Below are positions 37,020-44,626 of a stretch of DNA of 64,000 nt, piece after piece. The notes under the pieces were generated by a model. That model did no database searches. It was not told the DNA's origin and was given only the letters and a program-made list of their open reading frames with translations. The stretch lies in contig NZ_CP011005.1 of assembly GCF_000950575.1 (NCBI RefSeq), positions 2,294,001 to 2,358,000 on the forward strand. The letters run 5' to 3'. This stretch comes from Psychromicrobium lacuslunae. Its GTDB lineage: Bacteria > Actinomycetota > Actinomycetes > Actinomycetales > Micrococcaceae. Both the position numbers and the translations under genes were made by a program. Each line of letters starts with the position of its first letter. The first letter of the stretch is position 1.

Positions 37020-37256
37020 CATTTGCCGACATGGCTCATGCCCGGCGAGGCCGAACCATCAATAGACACACCCACTCAGAACCCGGCCCCCTCACGCAAA
37101 GCTCGGCTCATCAATAGACCGCACGCACAAGCCCCCCCCCCGCCCCATGCACAACCCAGGTCACGCACAAGGCCCACTCACAAAAACCCCGCCCTCAATA
37201 GACTCCGTCCACACCCAAAAACCTCACCGGACAGGACCCTCTCAGACAAAGCCCAC
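37020..37256. other. Strand-biased low-complexity region
   Basis: The plus strand is rich in C and A and poor in G and T; the minus strand is correspondingly G/T-rich. It has a run of ten C (37132-37141) and three copies of TCAATAGAC (near 37058, 37111 and 37195). It lies directly 3' of the DUF559 gene. A 92-codon open frame here is composed of Pro/His/Arg/Thr and is judged spurious. Confidence 0.6.
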
Positions 37257-38063
37257 TCATCGACGACAATTGAGAATCGCGATCTGGACTAATCGTAGAA
37301 ACTCCTCGGGCTGATGCACCAGCAAGTGATAGGTCACTCGTAACGTTGGAATACCGTGCACAACATAAAAGTTCGAACGACGCCGATCCTCCGAAAACGC
37401 CTCGGCAGAACTGTGATACTCCCGGCCGTCCACTTCAATACCCAACACACCATCAACCAGCAGGTCGAGTCTGCCTAAGCCGGGCAGATACTTCTGAATC
37501 TGCACCTGATAACCTGCATTCTCTAGCAAATAGCGGGCAATAGTCTCCAGTAGTGACTCCGCAGCTGGGTTAATTTTGGCAATAATCCTGCGTAGATTCC
37601 CATTTCGTGGCCCCTTCGCGGCAAGCCGCAGCTGCTGTAATGAGAGTTTGCCCAGCGCGACACTGGATTCGGCGATCACCAGAGCATCAAGTTCAGGCAA
37701 ACACCTCAGGCATTGCAGGACGGAGTCCAGCAATGCGGTCTTAGCATAGCTACGATGCTGGATGAACGGGCCCCTCACCCGGTTGTTGGACGCCGTGACG
37801 TGCATCTGCCGGGGAGGGTTTAACACCCAGAGCCGCGCCTTCATCGCCGCCGAAACGCAGCCAAGGTCAGCGCCAGCCAGCCTGGCTCTGACCCACCACG
37901 AAGGCGCGTCCGGGCAAGCATAAACGCCACCTGGAAAGTGCCAAACCACACCGGCGGCGACCGCCTGGCGCATCGACCAATCGCTGATTCCAGCCCGACG
38001 CAGTTCCGCACGACGGACGGCTCCGCCATGTAACTCAGCAAGTTCCTGAATCCGGGACTCCAC
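37257..38063 (-). CDS. AbiEi-like/DUF559 endonuclease-domain protein
   Basis: Protein of 268 aa common in actinobacteria but not functionally defined. N-terminal winged-helix segment like AbiEi antitoxins (~1-55, 'ELAELHGGAVRRAELRRAGI', 'VVWHFPGGVYACPDAP'). C-terminal DUF559 module related to Vsr/PD-(D/E)xK nucleases (~180-262): 'GLGRLDLLVDGVLGIEVDGR' gives a D...ExD pattern, followed by 'EYHSSAEAFSEDRRRSNFYV'. GTG start without clear ribosome-binding site. No partner gene (such as an AbiEii toxin) is adjacent. It is bracketed by two hairpin elements. Confidence 0.78.
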   Translation of the reverse strand: MESRIQELAELHGGAVRRAELRRAGISDWSMRQAVAAGVVWHFPGGVYACPDAPSWWVRARLAGADLGCVSAAMKARLWVLNPPRQMHVTASNNRVRGPFIQHRSYAKTALLDSVLQCLRCLPELDALVIAESSVALGKLSLQQLRLAAKGPRNGNLRRIIAKINPAAESLLETIARYLLENAGYQVQIQKYLPGLGRLDLLVDGVLGIEVDGREYHSSAEAFSEDRRRSNFYVVHGIPTLRVTYHLLVHQPEEFLRLVQIAILNCRR

Positions 38064-38203
38064 TCATTCAGAGTGCCTGATTTCGAGTCATTGGGAAAGG
38101 CCCGAACCGCTTAGTGTTGATAACCCACCGATCACAAAACCGGTTCCCGCCTCCCAACCCACTCGCATCCGTAACCTGTTCCGGCACCCATCTCACCGAA
38201 CTC

Positions 38204-38318
38204 TTAAACAGGAGCACTATTTTGAGACACTTAAACAAGAGCACCTTTTTGCCATCTGAAGGTGGTGCAGAGATATCCCTGCACCACCTTCAGGTACGAA
38301 AGTGGCGCAGATATTTAA
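38204..38318 (+). repeat. Hairpin element, copy 2
   Basis: Two tandem copies of the motif, TTAAACAGGAGCAC (38204-38217) and TTAAACAAGAGCAC (38231-38244); the second is again 13 bases before the stem. Stem GAAGGTGGTGCAG / CTGCACCACCTTC (38258-38270, 38279-38291), extendable to 15 bp, same loop AGATATCC as copy 1. The one base pair that differs (A-T to G-C) keeps pairing. Ends in GCAGATATTTAA. Confidence 0.8.
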
Positions 38319-38330
38319 CTCACGCACCCG

Positions 38331-38358
38331 GCGCCCAGCACCGAGCGCCCAGCACCGA
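38331..38358. repeat. Tandem 14-base repeat
   Basis: GCGCCCAGCACCGA twice, head to tail, in the gap between hairpin element 2 and the oxidoreductase gene. Confidence 0.7.
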
Positions 38359-38386
38359 GTACTGGGCACAGCGCCCCACCGACACC

Positions 38387-39274
38387 TTAAGGCACCAACA
38401 CCCAGCGGCCGCGCTGTCCACCGCGCGATAACCGATTTGCCACTTCGGCGGCTTGCTCGAACCCGAAGCTGCCAGCAACTCTCAATTCGAACTCCCCTGA
38501 CTCGGCCAGCCGCAGAAACTCCGCTAATCGGGGCCCGTCGCCGACCACCTGAACCGCCTGCACGCCAATCCCTCGTTCGGCAGTGGGGACATTACCCGGT
38601 TGCACTCCGGAATAAGCTCCGCCGTCGCGAAGTGCCACAAACACCGCAGAACCGAGCGAAGCCGCATCGAAAACTGCATCGAATTCACCCTCGGTGAGCG
38701 CAGCGCTAAAGCTCGCCCCAGTTGAACGAACGAAGTCTGCGTCCGACGCTCGGGCTAAGCCGGTCACCTTGAAGCCCAGCCGACGAGCCAGTACCAGGGC
38801 AAAACCACCGACCGCCCCAGCCGCACCGGTGATCAAAAGTTTCCGGCCAGCGGCCTCACCCAACAGATCAAGTCCTTGGGCCGCGGTGAGTGAGTTCATC
38901 GGTAAGGTTGCGGCAGCAATTGAGTCGAGGCTCACCGGAACTTCCGCTACCACCTCCGCTGGTAATACCGCGTACTCTGCCAGCGTGCCGCTGCTCTTTG
39001 CCACTCCGTCGGATTGCACCGCGGCTACCCTTGAGCCGACCTCTAGGGACACTCCCGGTCCGACTTCAACGATTTCGCCCACCACATCCCAGCCCAGGCC
39101 AACCGGCTGCCCTTGCTCCAAGCCGAAGGTTTTCAGCAAAGACCTGACATGGACATCCACCGGATTAATGGTGGCGGCCTGAACCTTGAGCAGCACCTCC
39201 CCGGCATCCGGAGTGGGGCGCGGAATTTCGACGCTTTCAGTAGCGTCATTGGCTTGACTGACAACTGCCTTCAT
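38387..39274 (-). CDS. NAD(P)H:quinone oxidoreductase-like, zinc-free MDR protein
   Basis: Medium-chain dehydrogenase/reductase of the quinone oxidoreductase class, 295 aa, lacking the structural-zinc cysteines. GroES-like N-terminal domain ('INPVDVHVRSLL', 'LGWDVVGEIVEVGPGV'), then a Rossmann domain with 'LLITGAAGAVGGFALVLARR'. ATG preceded by AAAGGAA. It diverges from a one-cysteine HxlR regulator; in Corynebacterium a similar regulator (QorR) controls a quinone reductase gene, so quinone or electrophile stress is the likely setting. Confidence 0.87.
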   Translation of the reverse strand: MKAVVSQANDATESVEIPRPTPDAGEVLLKVQAATINPVDVHVRSLLKTFGLEQGQPVGLGWDVVGEIVEVGPGVSLEVGSRVAAVQSDGVAKSSGTLAEYAVLPAEVVAEVPVSLDSIAAATLPMNSLTAAQGLDLLGEAAGRKLLITGAAGAVGGFALVLARRLGFKVTGLARASDADFVRSTGASFSAALTEGEFDAVFDAASLGSAVFVALRDGGAYSGVQPGNVPTAERGIGVQAVQVVGDGPRLAEFLRLAESGEFELRVAGSFGFEQAAEVANRLSRGGQRGRWVLVP

Positions 39275-39321
39275 GGAGCATTCCTTTCAGAGATCTATTG
39301 ACCAACACCACGCTAGTTGGG

Positions 39322-39346
39322 TTACTCTCTATTAGTAAGTACGTAC
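39322..39346. promoter_or_regulatory. Candidate HxlR-type operator
   Basis: TTACT and AGTAA arms separated by seven bases (39322-39338), followed by the palindrome GTACGTAC (39339-39346), between the divergent oxidoreductase and regulator genes. Confidence 0.35.
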
Positions 39347-39379
39347 CTGAAAGTGCCTTACACTCCGGAGAGGAAGTCA

Positions 39380-39781
39380 ATGTCGCCCACTATGACCACA
39401 GCCCAGCAGCGTCAGAAAGCCAAAGACGATTACGACGCATTCTTGGCGACCTGCCCGAGCCGGCAATTACTCGACCGGATCGGCGATAAGTGGATCACCT
39501 TAGTGCTCTCCGCACTAGCTGACGGACCATTACGTTATTCCGAACTAGCCCGCCAAATCGCCGGAGTGAGCCAAAAAATGCTCACTCAATCATTGCGAAA
39601 TTTGGAGCGCGACGGACTCATTTCGCGTACCGTCACCGCCTCGGTCCCGGTCAGGGTGGACTATCAAATGACCGCGCTCGGCTTGTCCCTCTTCGGCATC
39701 GTGCTGCAACTCAAACAATGGGCGGAAAGAAATATGGGCGTCATTATTGCCCACCGCGATGAGTTCGATTCGCGCAATTGA
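39380..39781 (+). CDS. HxlR-family regulator with a single cysteine
   Basis: Winged-helix regulator (DUF24/HxlR), 133 aa from ATG 39380 with GGAGAGGAAG upstream; the longer frame from 39317 includes the probable operator. 'LLDRIGDKWITLVLSALADG' then 'RYSELARQIAGVSQKMLTQS' is the DNA-binding part. Cys25 ('ATCPSRQ') is the only cysteine and sits where one-Cys redox sensors such as QorR and HypR have theirs. Probably represses the divergent quinone reductase gene and itself until oxidised. Confidence 0.87.
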   Translation: MSPTMTTAQQRQKAKDDYDAFLATCPSRQLLDRIGDKWITLVLSALADGPLRYSELARQIAGVSQKMLTQSLRNLERDGLISRTVTASVPVRVDYQMTALGLSLFGIVLQLKQWAERNMGVIIAHRDEFDSRN

Positions 39782-39862
39782 ACCGGTAATCCGCTAGGGA
39801 ATGCCGCACACGCCAGCGCCCTCGCTAAAGGCACGCGCCTGGTAATAAGGCTGCCAAGAAGG

Positions 39863-39891
39863 TTGTCAAGAGTAACTACCGAGAGTAAGTT
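39863..39891 (+). promoter_or_regulatory. Promoter of the MFS-usp operon
   Basis: TTGTCA, a 17-base spacer and TAAGTT, upstream of the MFS gene at 39981. The predicted start near 39898 leaves a leader of about 80 bases carrying AGGAGG. Confidence 0.5.
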
Positions 39892-39980
39892 GCTACCCAG
39901 TGAGCCGTGACAAGGTCTCGACTCAACAGCCAGCAGCCGACGCCCGCGCCGGTGACGAGCAGGACTCGAGGAGGAGTGCC

Positions 39981-41459
39981 GTGTCGAAAACTCTTAGCGA
40001 AGAGACTCCGCAACCAATCCGCAGCGTGATTGCCGCTCGAATGGATCGATTACCCTGGACTAAGTTTCACTGGACCGTGGTGGTCGGCCTCGGCGTCTCC
40101 TGGATTCTGGACGGCTTGGAAGTTCAGATCGTGGCGCAAAACGGTTTTGCCACCGCGCTCGGCATGGATAGCGCGCAAATCGGCCTCACCGGCACCATCT
40201 ACTTGCTCGGCCAAGTGGTCGGCGCGCTCTTCTTCGGCCGTTTGGCCGATCGACTGGGCCGGAAACGACTCTTTATTCTCACTCTGGCTATCTATTTGGT
40301 GGCTAGCGGCATCGCTGGCTTCTCCCCCAATATGGAATTCCTCTGGGTCTTCCGGTTTATTGCCGGCATGGGCATTGGCGGTGAGTACACAGCTATTAAT
40401 TCGGCCATCGACGAGCTGATCCCGTCGAAGTATCGGGGCAGGGTAGATATTGCGGTGAACGGTACCTACTGGGCGGGCGCTGCGCTCGGCGCGGCCGCGA
40501 ACTTTTTCCTGCTTCCGACCGGCAACGAGGATTTTGCCAATAGTTGGGGCTGGCGGATCGGCTTCTTTATCGGCCCGGTATTAGGTCTCATCATCATCTA
40601 TTTGAGGCGTCATATCCCGGAGAGCCCGCGCTGGATGGTCACACACGGCAAGTCGGAGGAAGCTCATACAATCGTCGACAAGATTGAGGCAGATATCAAA
40701 GCCTCAGGTCGAACGCTGAGCGAAGTCACCGATGACCAGGCCATGCTGATCGCGCCGATGAAGAGTGTGCCCTTCGGGAAGGTGGTTCGGGTGTTCTTCC
40801 GGGAATACCCGAAACGCACCTTTCTCGGCTTGAGCATGATGATCACCCAATCGTTCCTCTATAACGCGATCTTCTTTAGCTATGCGATGGTGTTGGAGAA
40901 CTTCTACGCGGTTCCTAAGGGTGATATCGCTTTCTATTTCTTCCCCTTCGCAATCGGCAATTTGATCGGCCCGCTCGTGCTCGGCCCGCTCTTCGACACC
41001 ATTGGCCGACGCAAAATGATCTTTGGCACTTATGGCCTGGCCGCCGTGGTTCTCGCCGTTTCCGCAGCGCTTTTCCAAGCCAATGCGATCAATGCCACCG
41101 TGCACGTCATCCTCTGGTGCATCGCGTTCTTCTTCGCCTCCGCCGGAGCGTCCTCCGCGTATCTCACGGTCAGCGAGATCTTCCCCTTGGAGCTGCGAGG
41201 CCAAGCCATTTCGTACTTCTTCGCGGTCGCTCAGATTGTCGGCGCCCTTGGCCCAGTGATCTTTGGCTCCCTGGTCGGCGATGGCACGGACCGTGGACCG
41301 CTCGCGGCAGGCTACTACCTCGGTGCTGGCGTGATGTTGCTCGGCGGCGTGATCGCCCTGATTTTCGGCATTAATGCCGAAGGCAAGGGTTTGGAAGACG
41401 TAGCCGACCCGATCTCTAAAGTTAAAGCGGAAGTATCCGTGGAAGGAAAAGAATCATGA
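39981..41459 (+). CDS. MFS transporter, sugar/organic-acid porter type
   Basis: Permease of 492 aa with about 12 helices. GTG 39981 has AGGAGG six bases upstream; the open frame extends to 39900 but the upstream start lacks a site. Motifs: 'GRLADRLGRKRLFI' after helix 2, 'GMGIGGEYTAINSAI', 'PESPRWMVTHGKSEEAH' after helix 6 and 'DTIGRRKMIFGTYG'. The large central loop (~residues 210-270) is typical of the sugar-porter group. Substrate unknown. Overlaps a universal-stress-protein gene by ATGA, so the two proteins may work together. Confidence 0.87.
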   Translation: MSKTLSEETPQPIRSVIAARMDRLPWTKFHWTVVVGLGVSWILDGLEVQIVAQNGFATALGMDSAQIGLTGTIYLLGQVVGALFFGRLADRLGRKRLFILTLAIYLVASGIAGFSPNMEFLWVFRFIAGMGIGGEYTAINSAIDELIPSKYRGRVDIAVNGTYWAGAALGAAANFFLLPTGNEDFANSWGWRIGFFIGPVLGLIIIYLRRHIPESPRWMVTHGKSEEAHTIVDKIEADIKASGRTLSEVTDDQAMLIAPMKSVPFGKVVRVFFREYPKRTFLGLSMMITQSFLYNAIFFSYAMVLENFYAVPKGDIAFYFFPFAIGNLIGPLVLGPLFDTIGRRKMIFGTYGLAAVVLAVSAALFQANAINATVHVILWCIAFFFASAGASSAYLTVSEIFPLELRGQAISYFFAVAQIVGALGPVIFGSLVGDGTDRGPLAAGYYLGAGVMLLGGVIALIFGINAEGKGLEDVADPISKVKAEVSVEGKES

Positions 41460-41887
41460 CCTTCATCGTGGTGGGTGTCAGCGCTTCAAGCGGTTCGCCC
41501 GGGGCGCTGAGAGCCGCAGCCCGCGAGGCGAAGCTTCGCGGCGTACCGTTGATTGCGGTCCAGGCCTGGTCAGCTCCGCGCGCCCCCTCAGCCCCTGGAG
41601 GTAGGCCGCCGGCGGTCAGTATTGATTCACAGCAGACATTCAATAATGCTGAACGAACCTTGCGGGATCAGGGCGCCCAAATCCTTAGCGACGAGGTGGA
41701 ATGCCGACTGGTCAAGGGCTCGCCGGGGAAAGTGCTACTGAGTGAATCGAAGGGTGCCGAGTTGCTGGTAGTTGATGCGCCTCGAGGCATCATCACTGCC
41801 ACCTCGCCGCTACTTGCCCATAAATTGGTCTATCAGACCAGTTGTCCGGTGCTGATAATGCCGCCTTCCCAGGCGCAGGCCGGTTGA
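41456..41887 (+). CDS. Universal stress protein, degenerate nucleotide site
   Basis: UspA-fold protein of 143 aa. The first strand reads 'IVVGVSASSGSPGALRAAAR' where ATP-binding members have GVDGS. The C-terminal loop 'DAPRGIITATSPLLAHKLV' lacks the G-x2-G-x9-G(S/T) pattern, so ATP binding is doubtful. 'SCPVLIMPP' is the standard last strand. Coupled by ATGA overlap to the MFS transporter, which suggests a regulatory role on it (inference). Confidence 0.82.
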   Translation: MTFIVVGVSASSGSPGALRAAAREAKLRGVPLIAVQAWSAPRAPSAPGGRPPAVSIDSQQTFNNAERTLRDQGAQILSDEVECRLVKGSPGKVLLSESKGAELLVVDAPRGIITATSPLLAHKLVYQTSCPVLIMPPSQAQAG

Positions 41888-41897
41888 TCATCGGAGC

Positions 41898-42437
41898 TTA
41901 GTTCGGCGATGGGGCAGCCCATTCCAGCAGCTCAGTGGCGGGAGCAGGGTCGGTTTTGAGCCGCGAGTAGGTTGCGACGTCGAAGCGCTCGCCGTCGTAC
42001 TGTAGCCGCTGCCGTTCGGTGCCTTCCCGAATGAAGCCGGCACCCAGTGCAGCCTTGCCCGAAGCTGGGTTGTTGAGCCGATGGCCCAACTCCAAGCGAA
42101 AGACACCGAGTTCGTCGAAGGCCCAGTGCGCTAGCGTTGCCACCGCCCTGGTTGTCAGCCGATTACCGCGGCCTGCGTTGCTCATCCAGTAAGAGATCCA
42201 GGCGGTGCCGTGCACTGGCTCAATTGCGCTTACGCTCACGTTGCCAAGCGCCTGCTCGCCGTCCACAATAGCCAATGAATAGGCCCGAGGCATCACGCCC
42301 CAGCTCCGTTGCTCAATCCACTGCGAGGCTTCTTCGACCCCCGCTAGCGGCCCACCCTCGCGAGTCATATCGGCCTGCGCGAAGGCCGCCAGAACGACCT
42401 CGGCATCGCTTGGCAGCCAGGGCCTTAGCGATGCCAT
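41898..42437 (-). CDS. GNAT-family N-acetyltransferase (RimJ/RimL-like)
   Basis: Acetyltransferase of 179 aa. 'LRPWLPSDAEVVLAAFAQAD' opens the protein; the acetyl-CoA loop is 'AGRGNRLTTRAVATLAHWAF' and is followed by 'RLNNPASGKAALGAGFIREG'. It starts three bases after the paaZ stop, so it may be read from the paaZ transcript. No functional link to phenylacetate is evident. Confidence 0.85.
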   Translation of the reverse strand: MASLRPWLPSDAEVVLAAFAQADMTREGGPLAGVEEASQWIEQRSWGVMPRAYSLAIVDGEQALGNVSVSAIEPVHGTAWISYWMSNAGRGNRLTTRAVATLAHWAFDELGVFRLELGHRLNNPASGKAALGAGFIREGTERQRLQYDGERFDVATYSRLKTDPAPATELLEWAAPSPN

Positions 42438-42440
42438 CTC

Positions 42441-44561
42441 TTAGCCTTGCAACGAAGCATTCGACGCATCAGCCACCGGATCTTGAGTCTTCGCTACCAA
42501 GGTCAGCACATCGTAAGTGGCAACAATCTCATCATGCTGATTGTGCAAAATCGCGTCCCAGCAGACCTCGCCGTAGTCCTGATCCTCGCGCGGGGTAATC
42601 TGCTTGGCGGTCAGTGTTACCCGGAAGGAATCCCCTGCGGCCAATGGGGTGATAAACCTGAGGTTCTCCAGACCGTAGTTCGCCAGCACCGGGCCCGGCG
42701 CCGGCTCGACGAATAAACCAGCCGCCCAAGACAGTAGCAAATACCCGTGCGCCACAATGCCTGGGAAGAACGGATTCGCGGCGGCCGCTTCCTGGTTGGT
42801 GTGCGCATAAAAGGTGTCGCCGGTGCTATTGGCGAAGTCGGTGACGTCCTGCAGGCTCACCTCACGTAACTCCGAGCCGAAGGCATCACCGATCCGCAGT
42901 TCCGCGAGGGACTTACGGAAAGGATGAGTGTCATCGAAATGCCGATCCGCACCCGGGTGCCAGACCCCGGTGACCGCGGTGAGCATATTCGGCGAACCCT
43001 GCAAGGCGGTGCGCTGCATATGGTGGTACACCGAACGGATACCGCCCAGTTCTTCGCCGCCTCCCGCGCGACCCGGGCCACCATGCACCAGATGCGGCAC
43101 CGGAGCACCGTGTCCGGTTGAGCTCCGGGCGTCCTCGCGATTGAGTACCAGCACCCGACCATGGTGGGCGGCGATACCGGTGACCAGTTGTTGCACCACC
43201 AAAGGATCATTGCTGCATACCGAGGCAACAAGCGAGCCGGACCCCAAGGCGGCGAGCGCAATCGCCTCATCCAGACTGTCGTAACCGATGACGGAGCTAA
43301 CCGGCCCGAAGGCTTCGAGGCTGTGCACCTGCTGACTCGAAGCATCAGCCCAGCTGAGTAGCACCGGCGACATGAACGCACCCTCGGCGGCCTCACCGAT
43401 GGAACCGTCGCGCCGGGTCACCGAGGGCGCGTCAAGCGTGCCATAGGCCAACTCGCCACCCGCGTCGAGCATGGCCTGCACTGCCGAGCGCACATCGGCG
43501 AGCTGCTCCAATGAAGCGAGCGCCCCCATCGTGACGCCCTCAGCCCGCGGATCGCCCAGGACCACTTTTTCGTTCAGTCGAGCGGAGATCGCCGCAATGA
43601 CGTCCTGCTTGAGGGCGTTGGGCACGATGGTGCGCCTAATGCTTGTGCACTTCTGCCCGGCCTTGACCGTCATCTCAGTGACCACAGAACGCACGAAAGC
43701 TTCAAATTCCGGGGTGTCCGGGCCAGCGTCGGGGCCCAGAATGGCCGCGTTGAGCGAATCCGTCTCGGCGGTAAAACGAACACCGCCATAGACCACCTGG
43801 GGATGGTCCTTAAGCAGTTTGGCGGTGGAAGCCGAGCCAGTAAAAGCAACCAAATCTCGGTAATCGAGTTCGTCCAGCAGCGTCCGGGCGGAGCCGGAGA
43901 TCAGCTGCAGGGATCCTTCCGGAAGGATTCCCGAATCGATCATTAGCCGCACCATCGCCTCCGTGAGATACCCCGTGGGCGTGGCAGGTTTGACGATTGA
44001 TGGCACGCCAGCCAGGAAAGCCGGGGCAAATTTTTCCAACATGCCCCAGACCGGGAAGTTGAAAGCGTTGATCTGCACGGCCACCCCGGGGATTCGGGTG
44101 TAGATGTGTTCGCCGATAAAGGAGCCGTCCCTCGAGAGCACCTCCAAGGGGCCGTCGATCACCACGTTGGAGTTCGGCAGTTCCCGGCGTCCCTTAGAAC
44201 CGAAAGTGAACAGCACGCCGATGCCGCCGTCAATATCCACCAAGTTATCGATTTTGGTGGCACCGGTCTTAGCTGATATTTCGTAAAGTTCTTCACGGCG
44301 CGCGTTGAGGAATTGCGCTAGTTCCTTGAGTTTGAGCGCCCGCTGATGAAAGGTGAGGTCAGCCAGGTTTCGTTGGCCGGTCTGCCGTCCATAACGCACT
44401 ACCTCGGCCAGCTCCAGGCCCTCGGTGCTTACCCGCCCCAGCACTTCACCGGTGCTGGCATCCCGCACTTCCGGCGCGCTGGTGGGCACGGCTTGCGGAG
44501 TCCACCAGCTGCCTTGAACATAACTGGGCACGGCTTGCTGCTCGGATGTCGTAGTGGTCAT
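42441..44561 (-). CDS. paaZ: Oxepin-CoA hydrolase / 3-oxo-5,6-dehydrosuberyl-CoA semialdehyde dehydrogenase
   Basis: Bifunctional ring-opening enzyme of phenylacetate catabolism, 706 aa. Aldehyde dehydrogenase domain (~1-520) with catalytic Cys in 'VKAGQKCTSIRRTIVP' (~300) and the Glu region 'FTAETDSLNAAILGPD'; MaoC-like hotdog hydratase domain (~555-690) with 'DFANSTGDTFYAHTN' and 'FPGIVAHGYLLLSWAAGLF' holding the Asp/His pair. GAGGAG precedes the ATG. A PaaR-type operator lies 38 bases upstream. Confidence 0.94.
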   Translation of the reverse strand: MTTTTSEQQAVPSYVQGSWWTPQAVPTSAPEVRDASTGEVLGRVSTEGLELAEVVRYGRQTGQRNLADLTFHQRALKLKELAQFLNARREELYEISAKTGATKIDNLVDIDGGIGVLFTFGSKGRRELPNSNVVIDGPLEVLSRDGSFIGEHIYTRIPGVAVQINAFNFPVWGMLEKFAPAFLAGVPSIVKPATPTGYLTEAMVRLMIDSGILPEGSLQLISGSARTLLDELDYRDLVAFTGSASTAKLLKDHPQVVYGGVRFTAETDSLNAAILGPDAGPDTPEFEAFVRSVVTEMTVKAGQKCTSIRRTIVPNALKQDVIAAISARLNEKVVLGDPRAEGVTMGALASLEQLADVRSAVQAMLDAGGELAYGTLDAPSVTRRDGSIGEAAEGAFMSPVLLSWADASSQQVHSLEAFGPVSSVIGYDSLDEAIALAALGSGSLVASVCSNDPLVVQQLVTGIAAHHGRVLVLNREDARSSTGHGAPVPHLVHGGPGRAGGGEELGGIRSVYHHMQRTALQGSPNMLTAVTGVWHPGADRHFDDTHPFRKSLAELRIGDAFGSELREVSLQDVTDFANSTGDTFYAHTNQEAAAANPFFPGIVAHGYLLLSWAAGLFVEPAPGPVLANYGLENLRFITPLAAGDSFRVTLTAKQITPREDQDYGEVCWDAILHNQHDEIVATYDVLTLVAKTQDPVADASNASLQG

Positions 44562-44598
44562 CTTTGACGCTCCTCTATCGCGATTCTTCGGGGCGATA

Positions 44599-44622
44599 AT
44601 TACTGAACGATCGGTCGGTAAT
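44599..44622 (-). promoter_or_regulatory. PaaR-type operator upstream of paaZ
   Basis: ATTACTGAACGA / TCGGTCGGTAAT, a 24-base dyad with 10 of 12 positions symmetric, the best of the four sites. A possible -10 TAAACT (44634-44629) lies just upstream, placing the site at the transcription start. Confidence 0.65.
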
Positions 44623-44626
44623 AGGC

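Noticed and set aside
37014-37292. 92-codon open frame with Pro/His/Arg/Thr-rich product
   Set aside because: It follows from the C/A-rich strand composition, has no ribosome-binding site and crosses the end of the DUF559 gene.
36895-38318. CRISPR array or integron-like att sites
   Set aside because: Only two modules 1.3 kb apart with a gene between; no regular spacers, no cas genes, no integrase.
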